A DNA stretch of 64,000 nt from Aurantiacibacter atlanticus (GTDB lineage Bacteria; Pseudomonadota; Alphaproteobacteria; Sphingomonadales; Sphingomonadaceae), in NCBI RefSeq assembly GCF_001077815.2, contig NZ_CP011310.1, positions 1,736,001-1,800,000 of the forward strand, written 5' to 3'. Made by a program: the position numbers and the translations under genes. A model generated the notes under the pieces. That model was not told the origin of the DNA. It saw nothing but the letters and a program-made list of their open reading frames with translations, and searched no databases. Each line of letters starts with the position of its first letter. Position 1 is the first letter of the stretch. Positions 7,646 through 16,188 of the stretch are shown here, in pieces.

Positions 7646-9577
7646 TCAGAACCGGGCGCGGGCACCCACGTAAAAAGAGCGGCCCGGCGTTTCGAAACTG
7701 AACACGTCCTCATAATCCGCATCTGCCAGATTTTCCACGCGGCCGAACAGATCGATCCGACCGCTCACCTTCACATCTGCGTTGAGATTGACCAGCACAT
7801 AATCATCGAGCTGCACCCGCACAGGAATAAAGGACGGGTCAATGAAAGCATCGTCGTCGCTTTCACCATTATAGCGAGCGACCAACGACACTCCGCCCTT
7901 GTCGGCAGGTGCGCGCCAATCTACCGCAAAGCTGGCAGTATGAGCGGGCCGGCGGATTTCGCGGCCACCGTTCTCCCGCGCACGAAGATAGGTGTAGGTT
8001 GCATTCAGGGTCCAGGCATCGCCGAACCGGGTCTGCGCAAATGCCTCAACGCCGCTTTGTGTTGATATCGTGTCGCGATTGGCAGGGGTTGCGACGGTTG
8101 AGTACAGGGTAAAGATCTCCTGTTCCAAATCGCTCTCGAAATAGGTCAGGCCAAATGTAGCGGCACCTTGCGCCAGCTCCTGCTCGACCCCCACTTCCCA
8201 GCCTTCGGACCGTTCTGGCTCCAGATCGGGATTGCCGATGAAGCGCCCATCGAAAAGGCCAAACAATTCGTAAAAGCCCGGGTTCTTGACACCCGAACCC
8301 GCAGCTGCGCGCAGTCTGGTGCCCGTATCGAAGCGATAGCTACCATGGAGACGATAGGTGGTGGTGTCAGCGAAGCGATCATTGTCATCCCGGCGGATCG
8401 AAGCTCCGAAGCTGGCATTGTCGCCGATCAGCGCATCATATTGCGCGACGAAGCCGACGTTGTTGATTTGCCTCTGGCCGGAAAAGAGAAAGCCGGAAGG
8501 GTCGGTGTTGCGGAACCGCTCGCGCTCCACATCCACTGCGCCGGTCAGGCGGTGCTGCACGCCCGCACCATCAAACCGCATCGTGGTTTCATACGACCCT
8601 TTCAATCGCTGCCCCTCGCTGCCGTAACTGCGGACCTCTGCGCTAAATCCATCACGGGTGGTGTCGACGATCTGCCCGGTCAACCTATGCGTCCAGTCGC
8701 CATCCAGTAAATCCAGCTCCCCCCTTAGCAGGCCATAAATTGCCTCATTCTCGACCTCATTGTCTGGCGTATCGATCTGGAAACCGAAGGTGGGGCTGGC
8801 AAAATCATTATCGCTATTGTTGAATTCCGCTTCTGTGCGGCCATAGCGTACGACACCAGTCAGGCGAAACGTTTCGCTCGGGCGCCAATTGGCTTTCAGC
8901 GAAAGCGCCCCTGTATCGTTCGCCAGATCGCGCGTTCCGACGCGGGCGCCCGGCGTTCCATCGGTACTGTTCAGCGTCGCGGACAGCGCGTAATCGATTG
9001 TTCCCTCCACTCCGGCGAGCCGCACCGCAGTGTTGACCGTGGCGAACGACCCGCCATCGATCCGTGCGCTGATGCCCGGCGCCTCGCGTCCGGTGGGGGT
9101 GATGTAATGGATAACCCCGCCGATCGCATCCGAGCCGTAGATTGCGCTTTGCTGGCCGCGCAGCACTTCCACCCGGGCAGCATTGTCAGCAATCAATCCG
9201 CCGAAATCGAATTCTCCCACGAACGGATCGGATACTTCGATACCGTCGATCAGCACCAGCGTATGATTGGCCTCTGCGCCCCTAATGCGGATTTGAGTCT
9301 GGCCCGGAACCCGGCCGACTGCAATGCCGGGGACATCGCGCAGCACATCCGAAATGTAGCGCACCTGCCTGCGTTTCAAAGCGGTCTCGTCCAGCACCGT
9401 GATTGAACCGCCAATACGGTCTGCAGGCAAGGGCTCGGCGGAACGGGTGCCAGTGACTATGATGGTTTCATCACCATTCGCCTTTTTATCGGACGAAGTA
9501 TCGGATGCGGTTTGAGCGGAAAGTGCGCTTGGCACAGCGGCGGTGGCAAGCAGGAGCGTGCGTATAGCAATTTTCAT
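7646..9577 (-). CDS. btuB: TonB-dependent vitamin B12 receptor BtuB
   Basis: Outer-membrane receptor that takes up cobalamin with TonB-ExbBD energy. It has 643 residues: a signal peptide ending SALSAQ, a TonB box (ETIIVTGTR), a plug domain with VLRDVPGIAV and the IRIRGAEANHTLVLIDG segment, and a 22-strand barrel ending in the aromatic F of RARF. The ATG at 9577 gives a normal signal peptide; a longer frame adds 20 residues without one. The ribosome site is weak. It is transcribed toward the riboswitch-controlled cluster, and its own leader has a second cobalamin riboswitch. Confidence 0.92.
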   Translation of the reverse strand: MKIAIRTLLLATAAVPSALSAQTASDTSSDKKANGDETIIVTGTRSAEPLPADRIGGSITVLDETALKRRQVRYISDVLRDVPGIAVGRVPGQTQIRIRGAEANHTLVLIDGIEVSDPFVGEFDFGGLIADNAARVEVLRGQQSAIYGSDAIGGVIHYITPTGREAPGISARIDGGSFATVNTAVRLAGVEGTIDYALSATLNSTDGTPGARVGTRDLANDTGALSLKANWRPSETFRLTGVVRYGRTEAEFNNSDNDFASPTFGFQIDTPDNEVENEAIYGLLRGELDLLDGDWTHRLTGQIVDTTRDGFSAEVRSYGSEGQRLKGSYETTMRFDGAGVQHRLTGAVDVERERFRNTDPSGFLFSGQRQINNVGFVAQYDALIGDNASFGASIRRDDNDRFADTTTYRLHGSYRFDTGTRLRAAAGSGVKNPGFYELFGLFDGRFIGNPDLEPERSEGWEVGVEQELAQGAATFGLTYFESDLEQEIFTLYSTVATPANRDTISTQSGVEAFAQTRFGDAWTLNATYTYLRARENGGREIRRPAHTASFAVDWRAPADKGGVSLVARYNGESDDDAFIDPSFIPVRVQLDDYVLVNLNADVKVSGRIDLFGRVENLADADYEDVFSFETPGRSFYVGARARF

Positions 9578-9764
9578 CGGTAATATATCCCAGGCGTCGA
9601 GCGACTTGGCCGGGGCGTCCGTGCGAACGGTCGGCATGGTCGGCGAACGGACGCACAGGCGCCCGCCAAACCAATGCCGATGCGGCCCCAGCCGCAGCTT
9701 CGTCGCTCAGACGAATAGGTTCGCGCCCGGCCAATCCCATGAGCCAGGCAAGAGCGACTCGCAT

Positions 9765-9966
9765 CGGTCGGTCTCCTGGCTTGCGGGTCAATGCTTGAAG
9801 CAAACCTTCCCAGGCATTCTGATGAGACAGAATGGCCCAGTGGCTGCGCATCCTTTCGGATTACGTACTTACCTCTCGCTCGCCGCTTACAGTTGCAGGG
9901 ACAGCCGCAGATTTGAGCATATCACGCTCTCACTGTGTTCCCGATACCGGTGCGAATATCGACATT
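9765..9966 (-). promoter_or_regulatory. Cobalamin riboswitch in the btuB leader
   Basis: Read on the minus strand, the sequence gives GGTATCGGGAACACAG, then GCTGTCCCTGCAACTGTAAG, a full B12 box (GCAGCCACTGG), CCTGGGAAGG and the terminal GCAAGCCAGGAGACCG. These are the core elements of AdoCbl riboswitches in order. About 190 bases separate it from the btuB ATG, so a downstream expression platform or attenuator is likely. The remaining non-coding sequence, 9578-9764 and 9967-10181, shows no convincing gene. Confidence 0.94.
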
Positions 9967-10181
9967 CCGAAGAGTGTCGACGCGGCGGCCTCTAAAACGG
10001 CAGCTGGTGCGATTCAAGTGTAATTCTTGGGAGGATTTGCGATCAAACGGTGGCAATTCCCCGCGTCGATATTGACGCGCATTTGTCGGGAGTTTGGTGG
10101 CACAATGGTCTTCACCACCCGCTCCGCAGGTTTCCTGGACTTCGAGCCAGGCCAATTAATCTCGCTACGGCAAGCTGGCCG

Positions 10182-10556
10182 TTACTGAACGCGCGGATCG
10201 AAGTCCGGATTCAAAACACCATCAGGGCTGGAGCTTTGATCCATTGTGGTCTCGAACTGCTGTTCTGCAGCAGGAACGGTATCGGCTTGAGGCTCTTCCG
10301 GCCACGGAGCTTGTCCGTAAGCCGGCCCGCTTTCCTGAATAGGCACGACTTCAACTGGATCAGGGGAATAGCTTGCCACAGGTGCCGTGTTTGATCGAAG
10401 ATTGGCGACACTCTTCGCTTTCTCACGAAACTCTTCTGTATCGGCCGTTTCAACGGAAGCCAGCTGTGCAAGCGTGCCATCTTCTTCTGTTGTCATTCCA
10501 ACGAATATCATGACTCCAAAACAGAAAATAGCAGCGTTGCTTTTGGTAATCTTCAT
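10182..10556 (-). CDS. Hypothetical small anchored protein at the end of the Tad-type cluster
   Basis: The 124-residue protein starts MKITKSNAAIFCFGVMIFVGM, a hydrophobic N-terminal anchor or uncleaved signal. An acidic, Pro/Gln-rich and probably disordered tail follows, ending NPDFDPRVQ. No known domain was recognised. Its ATG lies one base after the stop of the TadE-like gene, so it is the last gene of that operon. A role with the pilus-like proteins is guilt by association only. Confidence 0.65.
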   Translation of the reverse strand: MKITKSNAAIFCFGVMIFVGMTTEEDGTLAQLASVETADTEEFREKAKSVANLRSNTAPVASYSPDPVEVVPIQESGPAYGQAPWPEEPQADTVPAAEQQFETTMDQSSSPDGVLNPDFDPRVQ

Positions 10557-10557
10557 G

Positions 10558-11256
10558 TCAGATCGCCTCCAACTTATCGCAGGTGGCGGGGGCCACGCCA
10601 TTCGATTCGTTTACACCGGATAGGTCGCGAGAACCGCGCACGGTGAAGGCCGCTTCACTCCGGATCTCGAGCTCATCATTTACGAATTGGCTGGCGAACT
10701 GAGAGCTAACGATGGGTTTGTATGTATAGAAGATCTCGACATACATGACTGCGCCATTTTCTGGCGCGGTCAATTCCTCGCCTGCAATACCCATTCCATC
10801 AAATGAATCGCCGCTTTCTCCGGCGCCGCTTGGGCCATATGCAGACGTTTTGTTGAGCTTCCCCATGCAGCGCTGCCAGTGTATCCATTGGCCGCCATCA
10901 TCATTTTGTTCCAGGCTGCTGATAATCACGCGGCCTTTTTCGAAAAGCTCGGCCCTCGAACCGGCGAGAATTTTTGCGCCGATCAGCAAATCATAGATGT
11001 CGGTTTCAAAGATTCTCTCTGCCGCCAGCGCGTTTCTGTCACCAATGCGCGAGGCGTTATCTGCTACTTGCATAGCAGTTTGACTGATACGCATATGCGT
11101 AGCCGCCAGATTTGCCAGTTCCATTCCGCCAAGACCCAGCGTCAGGATGAGCGGAGCCACGAAAGCAAATTCGACCATCGCAACACCGGTGGTGTCATCG
11201 GCCAGCGGACGAACAAGACCGCGCACTGAGCGTTTAAGGCGATTGAGTTTGCTCAT
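10558..11256 (-). CDS. TadE-family pilus assembly protein
   Basis: The 232 residues have the TadE layout: a short basic cytoplasmic stretch, then VAMVEFAFVAPLILTLGLGGMELA, a pseudopilin-like helix with the conserved E, followed by an extracytoplasmic domain. TadE/TadF proteins are minor pseudopilins of tight-adherence (Flp) systems. The ATG at 11256 overlaps the previous stop (ATGA) and has AGAAGGA upstream; a TTG two codons earlier is less likely. No tadA, tadB, tadC or prepilin peptidase is encoded in this window. Confidence 0.85.
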   Translation of the reverse strand: MSKLNRLKRSVRGLVRPLADDTTGVAMVEFAFVAPLILTLGLGGMELANLAATHMRISQTAMQVADNASRIGDRNALAAERIFETDIYDLLIGAKILAGSRAELFEKGRVIISSLEQNDDGGQWIHWQRCMGKLNKTSAYGPSGAGESGDSFDGMGIAGEELTAPENGAVMYVEIFYTYKPIVSSQFASQFVNDELEIRSEAAFTVRGSRDLSGVNESNGVAPATCDKLEAI

Positions 11257-11858
11257 GCGCAATTTCCTTCTACGGGGTTGCGTTCTCCCTGATCGGCGAA
11301 TGGCTGGTTCCGCAGCACGGTAGCGCCGGAGAGGGTAACGCTTTTGGGAATTCCCATCATACCTGAAAGGGGAAACATGCGATCGTAAGTCGCCGAGGCA
11401 ACGTAGAGAACCGCGTCATCAGCGCCGCCCTGACCGTCTCTGCCACGATCCAGATCGAAACTACCATTTCCGTTCAGGTCTTCGAACGGCTCACCATCAT
11501 TGCATTCCCCATCACCATTCGTGTCATCGAAACGTTCGGGTTGGGAAACATCCCGGAAATCTTCGTAATTGGTACGGGTAAATTCGATTGTCGCTGAAGG
11601 GATAACGTAATGGACCCGCGAGGAGACACTATTGTCCAATTGCGCCGGTGTGGGGCCGCCGGGCTCTAATGTCGAATCCCGGCCCGCAGCCTGCATCGCG
11701 CCATTCACCACTGATTGGGCATAAAGCTGAAAGCCGAAATCGAATATTCCAACAACCATCAGCAGAAAGACCGGCGCGATCAGTGCGAATTCAACAATCG
11801 CGGCTCCATCTTCATTGTGCCCGAACAGTTTTGTCCTGCGGGATGTCTTCGCGTTCAT
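11253..11858 (-). CDS. TadE-like protein with acidic Ca-loop-like insert
   Basis: The 201 residues begin with the TadE signature (GAAIVEFALIAPVFLLMVVGIFDFG), a pseudopilin-like helix anchoring an external domain. Unusually, residues about 112-145 hold two Asp/Asn/Gly-rich loops, DTNGDGECNDGE and DLNGNGSFDLDRG, that look like EF-hand or thrombospondin-3/dockerin calcium loops. It overlaps both neighbours by ATGA. Pseudopilin-like membership is clear; calcium binding is inferred from the loops alone. Confidence 0.82.
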   Translation of the reverse strand: MNAKTSRRTKLFGHNEDGAAIVEFALIAPVFLLMVVGIFDFGFQLYAQSVVNGAMQAAGRDSTLEPGGPTPAQLDNSVSSRVHYVIPSATIEFTRTNYEDFRDVSQPERFDDTNGDGECNDGEPFEDLNGNGSFDLDRGRDGQGGADDAVLYVASATYDRMFPLSGMMGIPKSVTLSGATVLRNQPFADQGERNPVEGNCA

Positions 11859-13732
11859 TCGACCAGCCTCAGCTCAGCGATCGATGTTGCGATGGCCTTG
11901 AATGCATCTGAAAGCGATTGCGCATCCTCCGCTTCGAAAGCGCGCCCGGTTCCTGTGGCACAGCCTCGCGTGTGGTCATTCAGCGGTAGTTCGAACGAAA
12001 CTGTCCAGATGGTTATGTTGTTGTTGCGAATTTGCCGACAAATCGCATCCAGTCGGGAGTTATGGATGACTGCCAGCTGACTTTCGCTCCAGCTGCCATC
12101 TGGTGCGAAACCGGCCATCCGGCCATCCATGTCATAATTGCCATAGGCGGTTGTCCAGACAGGGCCGGGCTGCATTTGCCCGTCGGTCATGAAGATAATG
12201 TGGCGTGCAATCGGTTCGCCATTGGGCGCGGCGGCGTTAGCGCTTGCAAATATCCCCTTGGGCGAGATGAAGCGTGCTGCCCAGATCATGCCGATGTCAT
12301 GCATGGTGCCGCCCAGAGGTGACAGGGAATTAACATGCGCTTCAAACTGCGCATTGCGCGAGCCGCCCTCTTTCGGAAACTCTGTCAATCTGACAGCCGG
12401 ACTCGGGCAACTGGCGCCGCGCACGTTCTTGTCTGTCGTCGATTCCAAGACATCGGGGCCGCCGCGATCATAGGTGATCTGTGGCCACATCGGGCGCCAT
12501 TGCGTTGCCGGATCGGCAAGCGTGGGCACGAGATTTATGTCGAGATCATATGCGCCATCCGGAATCGTATCAAATGTCGATTGCGCAACTGTTTGGCGTT
12601 CCTCGATGCAGCCATTCCAGGAACTCGACACATTCGCGCCTTTCGTTCCGGTAGGGGTTTGCACGGTCTGCCCCAGCTTGAAGGCAGAGGTGTCAAAAGT
12701 AATGGGACGGTAGATGTAATAGTCGAAGACCTCGGTGAAGGTCTCCTCGTGCACGTCACCTTCTCCTGCGATGCTGTATTTATAAATATCAGCCTGACAT
12801 GCAGCCTTTTGATTGTTCCGCCAATGGGTCCAGTAGTCGGGGAGCCATGTTGCGTTTGAGATGACCCAAGTCTCATCGCCAACTTGATAAGTGCCGTCAT
12901 AATTTCGACATTTGTCGCGATGAGCGTTGTTGTTCTTGTTCCAGTGATATTGTGGCTCGTCTGCAAAGGCGAGCTGAACAGGGTTTCTAGGAAGAAGCTC
13001 TGTGGACCAGGATTCTTCAATTCTGTCGCCAACTTCAACGGCATCATTATTGCTTTCCTGGCTGAATTTCGCCTCGCGCGATTGATAGGTGAAACTATCT
13101 GCCAGAAAATCGGGGTTCCCGCTTTGAAGTTCCGCACCCACGTTCACAGCGGCAGAATAGGGCATGAAGCCGATGCGAATCCGGGCATCTTCCGGCTTTA
13201 CCCCCATCACCTCGTCATAGAAGTCGAGAACGGCCGCCTTCAGGTCTGATATGCGCTGTCCGGCCATGGATCCCGACATGTCGAGGACCAGCATCACATC
13301 AACATTTGGCAAGTTCAGTTCGGCACTGCATGTGACGCTGATCTCGTGATTGTCGATCCCGAAGACCGACATCAAGGTCATGGGCACTTCGACATTTGCG
13401 GTGCCATTCATCCGCGTGGCGTTTGGTGCGGAAAGTGTGAAGTTTTCGTTTTCCGCGCCATACATGTCTGTACGAAAGTTATTGCCGAAGAAATTGTCGG
13501 CGGTATTTCTGATGTTGGCCGGTATGCTGTCGCCTATGACATTGCCGCCAAGTTCGCGGCGTGCCGCCAGCGTTGCTGAATCGCAAGCCTGCTGCAATCG
13601 CGATTCCACGAGATAGATCCGGCTGATGTCGAGCCCGCCCCCGATAACCCCGATAAGTGGAATCATGGCGGCAGCGGTCAACATCAAAGCATTGCCTGAG
13701 GTATCTCTGCAAAGGCGGTTCAGAAATGTCAT
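11855..13732 (-). CDS. TadG-like protein with von Willebrand A domain
   Basis: First gene of the four-gene minus-strand cluster, 625 residues. An N-terminal TadG/Flp membrane helix (NALMLTAAAMIPLIGVIGGG) is followed by a VWA domain with a complete-looking MIDAS start, DMSGSM, near residue 152, and later MTDGQMQPG. TadG-type proteins are anchored in the envelope and take part in Flp-pilus function or adhesion. ATG 13732 is preferred, preceded by GAG about 8 bases upstream; an in-frame TTG at 13747 is possible. The AT-rich 293 bases between it and acs hold no gene and presumably the promoter. Confidence 0.88.
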   Translation of the reverse strand: MTFLNRLCRDTSGNALMLTAAAMIPLIGVIGGGLDISRIYLVESRLQQACDSATLAARRELGGNVIGDSIPANIRNTADNFFGNNFRTDMYGAENENFTLSAPNATRMNGTANVEVPMTLMSVFGIDNHEISVTCSAELNLPNVDVMLVLDMSGSMAGQRISDLKAAVLDFYDEVMGVKPEDARIRIGFMPYSAAVNVGAELQSGNPDFLADSFTYQSREAKFSQESNNDAVEVGDRIEESWSTELLPRNPVQLAFADEPQYHWNKNNNAHRDKCRNYDGTYQVGDETWVISNATWLPDYWTHWRNNQKAACQADIYKYSIAGEGDVHEETFTEVFDYYIYRPITFDTSAFKLGQTVQTPTGTKGANVSSSWNGCIEERQTVAQSTFDTIPDGAYDLDINLVPTLADPATQWRPMWPQITYDRGGPDVLESTTDKNVRGASCPSPAVRLTEFPKEGGSRNAQFEAHVNSLSPLGGTMHDIGMIWAARFISPKGIFASANAAAPNGEPIARHIIFMTDGQMQPGPVWTTAYGNYDMDGRMAGFAPDGSWSESQLAVIHNSRLDAICRQIRNNNITIWTVSFELPLNDHTRGCATGTGRAFEAEDAQSLSDAFKAIATSIAELRLVE

Positions 13733-14025
13733 ACCGGTCTCACTCAAATCATTGATCTGGATTCCGCAGAAAAAGGGCAGCGGTTACTTATGCCGAGACA
13801 TAACCCGCTGATCCTTTTCAATTATTTCCGAAATCTAGTTAAATTTAAGTAAAGATTTGGTGGCTTAGGATCTTTCACATGTAGTAATTTCGTCCTGCCG
13901 ACCTTGGGGCGGCTAAGGCGAAAAACCGGCAGAAGAAAGAAACGCACAATAGAAAAAATTCTTGCGTTTAGTCTTTTTGTCGATTGACGAATATTTGCTG
14001 GCGCACTGACTATTTGCACGGATTG

Positions 14026-15951
14026 TTATGTATTCTGGCGGCCCTCTATCAGGCTATCGACAAGTGACGGGTCTGCCAGTGTCGAGGTGTCGCCCAGCGA
14101 TCCATAATCATTTTCCGCGATCTTGCGCAGAATGCGACGCATGATCTTGCCGCTGCGGGTCTTTGGCAGGCCTTCAGTGAAATGCAGCATGTCGGGCGTG
14201 GCGATGGGGCCAATTTCCTTGCGTACCCATTGTCGCAATTCTGCCTGAAGTTCGTCCGATTGTTCCTCACCAGCGTTGAGCGTGACATAGCAGTAAATGC
14301 CCTGGCCCTTGATATCGTGCGGGAAGCCCACAACCGCCGCTTCGGAAACCTTCGGGTGCAAGACCAGCGCGCTTTCCACCTCTGCCGTTCCCATGCGGTG
14401 ACCCGAAACATTGATGACATCGTCCACCCTGCCAGTGATCCAGTAATACCCGTCTTCATCCCGTCGGCAGCCGTCTCCGGTGAAATACTTGCCGGGATAG
14501 GTGCTGAAATAGGCTTCGTGAAAGCGATCATGATCGCCGTAAACAGTGCGTGCCTGGCCGGGCCAGCTATCGGTAATGCACAGATTGCCTTCCGCGGCCC
14601 CGCTCAGTTCATTCCCGTCATTGTCCACCAGCTGCGGCCTGATGCCGAAGAACGGCTTGCCCGCGCTGCCCGGCTTCATATCATGGGCATAGGGGAGGGT
14701 GGTGATCATGTGGCCACCGGTTTCAGTCTGCCACCACGTATCAACGATAGGGCTGGCGCCCTTGCCGACCACGTTATGATACCAGCGCCATGCCTCTGGG
14801 TTGATCGGTTCACCCACCGTGCCCAGCAGACGCAAGGAGGAAAGATCGCGGCTGGTCACATATTCATCGCCTTCGCGCATCAATGCACGGATCGCGGTGG
14901 GCGCAGTGTAGAAGATGTTGACCTGGTGTTTGTCTATCACATCCCAGAAACGGCCGTGATCGGGGTAATTCGGCACGCCTTCGAATACCAGGCTGGTTCC
15001 GGCATTGATCAGCGGGCCATAGGTTACATAGGTGTGCCCAGTGACCCAGCCGATATCCGCGCTGCACCAGAAAACTTCGCCGGGCTGGTAATCGAACGTA
15101 TAGTGGAACGTGGTGGCCGCCCACAGGCCATATCCGCCAGTAGTATGCACCACGCCCTTGGGCTTTCCGGTAGAACCCGAGGTGTAGAGGATGAACAGCG
15201 GGTCTTCTGCATTCACCACTTCGCATGGGCAATCATCATCGCTGGCAAGATCGGTGAACCAGTGATCGCGGCCTTCGGTCATGGTAATGTCAGCGCCGGT
15301 GTGTTTGAACACCAGCACGCCGGTTACCGGCGCATCGAGTTGATCCAGGGCAGCATCGATATTTGCTTTCAACGGTACTCTTTTGGAGCCGCGCAGCCCT
15401 TCATCGGCGGTTATGATGAATTTGCTGTCGCACGCCTCAATTCGGCCTGCCAGCGATTCGGGCGAAAACCCTCCGAAAACAACCGAGTGTATGGCACCGA
15501 TGCGCGCACAGGCGAGCATGGCGAAAACACCTTCCAGCACCATCGGCATGTAGAGGGTAACACGATCACCCTTTCCAGCGCCCATTGCCTTCAGGGCATT
15601 GGCCACACGCACGACCTCACCATACAATTCGCTATAGGTTAGCGAGCGACCGGGAGCATCCGGACTATCCGGCTCAAAAATCAGCGCGGTGGTATCGCCA
15701 TGCGTTCCCAGGTGCCGATCAACGGCATTGTGGCAAAGATTGAGAGTGCCGTCGGAAAACCATTTGATATCCGGCGGGGCAAAGGACCATTCCGCGCCCT
15801 TGGTTGGTTGGTCGAACCAGTCCAGCCGTTTGGCCTGTTCCAGCCAGAACCCGTCCGGATCATCCAACGATTGTTGATACAGCGCATCATATTGATCTGG
15901 TGTGCAATGTGTGGTGGGCGTTGCTGCTGGACGTTGAACAATCTGTGCCAT
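14026..15951 (-). CDS. acs: Acetyl-CoA synthetase (AMP-forming)
   Basis: Makes acetyl-CoA from acetate, CoA and ATP through acetyl-adenylate. It has 641 residues, typical for Acs. The adenylation P-loop [22 protein letters not shown] and the C-terminal [11 protein letters not shown] with the acetylatable catalytic Lys are all present. The ATG is preceded by AAAGGAGAG. It lies downstream of glcB and aceA on the same strand, making an acetate-use cluster; the 237-base gap to glcB suggests its own promoter. Confidence 0.96.
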   Translation of the reverse strand: MAQIVQRPAATPTTHCTPDQYDALYQQSLDDPDGFWLEQAKRLDWFDQPTKGAEWSFAPPDIKWFSDGTLNLCHNAVDRHLGTHGDTTALIFEPDSPDAPGRSLTYSELYGEVVRVANALKAMGAGKGDRVTLYMPMVLEGVFAMLACARIGAIHSVVFGGFSPESLAGRIEACDSKFIITADEGLRGSKRVPLKANIDAALDQLDAPVTGVLVFKHTGADITMTEGRDHWFTDLASDDDCPCEVVNAEDPLFILYTSGSTGKPKGVVHTTGGYGLWAATTFHYTFDYQPGEVFWCSADIGWVTGHTYVTYGPLINAGTSLVFEGVPNYPDHGRFWDVIDKHQVNIFYTAPTAIRALMREGDEYVTSRDLSSLRLLGTVGEPINPEAWRWYHNVVGKGASPIVDTWWQTETGGHMITTLPYAHDMKPGSAGKPFFGIRPQLVDNDGNELSGAAEGNLCITDSWPGQARTVYGDHDRFHEAYFSTYPGKYFTGDGCRRDEDGYYWITGRVDDVINVSGHRMGTAEVESALVLHPKVSEAAVVGFPHDIKGQGIYCYVTLNAGEEQSDELQAELRQWVRKEIGPIATPDMLHFTEGLPKTRSGKIMRRILRKIAENDYGSLGDTSTLADPSLVDSLIEGRQNT

Positions 15952-16188
15952 GACATCTCTCTCCTTTGACCAGATATGGCCAGTCTGGCCGATCGGGCAT
16001 TACGTCAGCGACGTAGTGCCAAGCACGGGCTTTCCGCAACCCCATTGGCGATGCAACCATGCTCTCATGGAACCATAAGATACTCGAGACTGAATATTTA
16101 CCGGCTGGCATGGCGCTGAATAATGCGGCGCAGGCTTCATGAAAGCGCGCCGCCAGTCGAGCGTCTCCGAATCGCAATCGCGTATGAT

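Noticed and set aside
8168-8710. Long plus-strand frame inside btuB
   Set aside because: It is antisense to a well-conserved receptor and has no independent motifs or ribosome site.
13822-14019. Minus-strand 65-codon frame between the TadG-like gene and acs
   Set aside because: Lies in AT-rich promoter-like DNA, lacks a ribosome site, and has no recognisable features.
14182-15642. A 486-codon plus-strand frame antisense to acs
   Set aside because: Long antisense frames arise from codon bias in high-GC genes; no family motif is present and acs is unambiguous.
15887-16177. Minus-strand frame across the acs start
   Set aside because: Overlaps the acs ribosome site and coding start in another frame; residues look like shadow translation.
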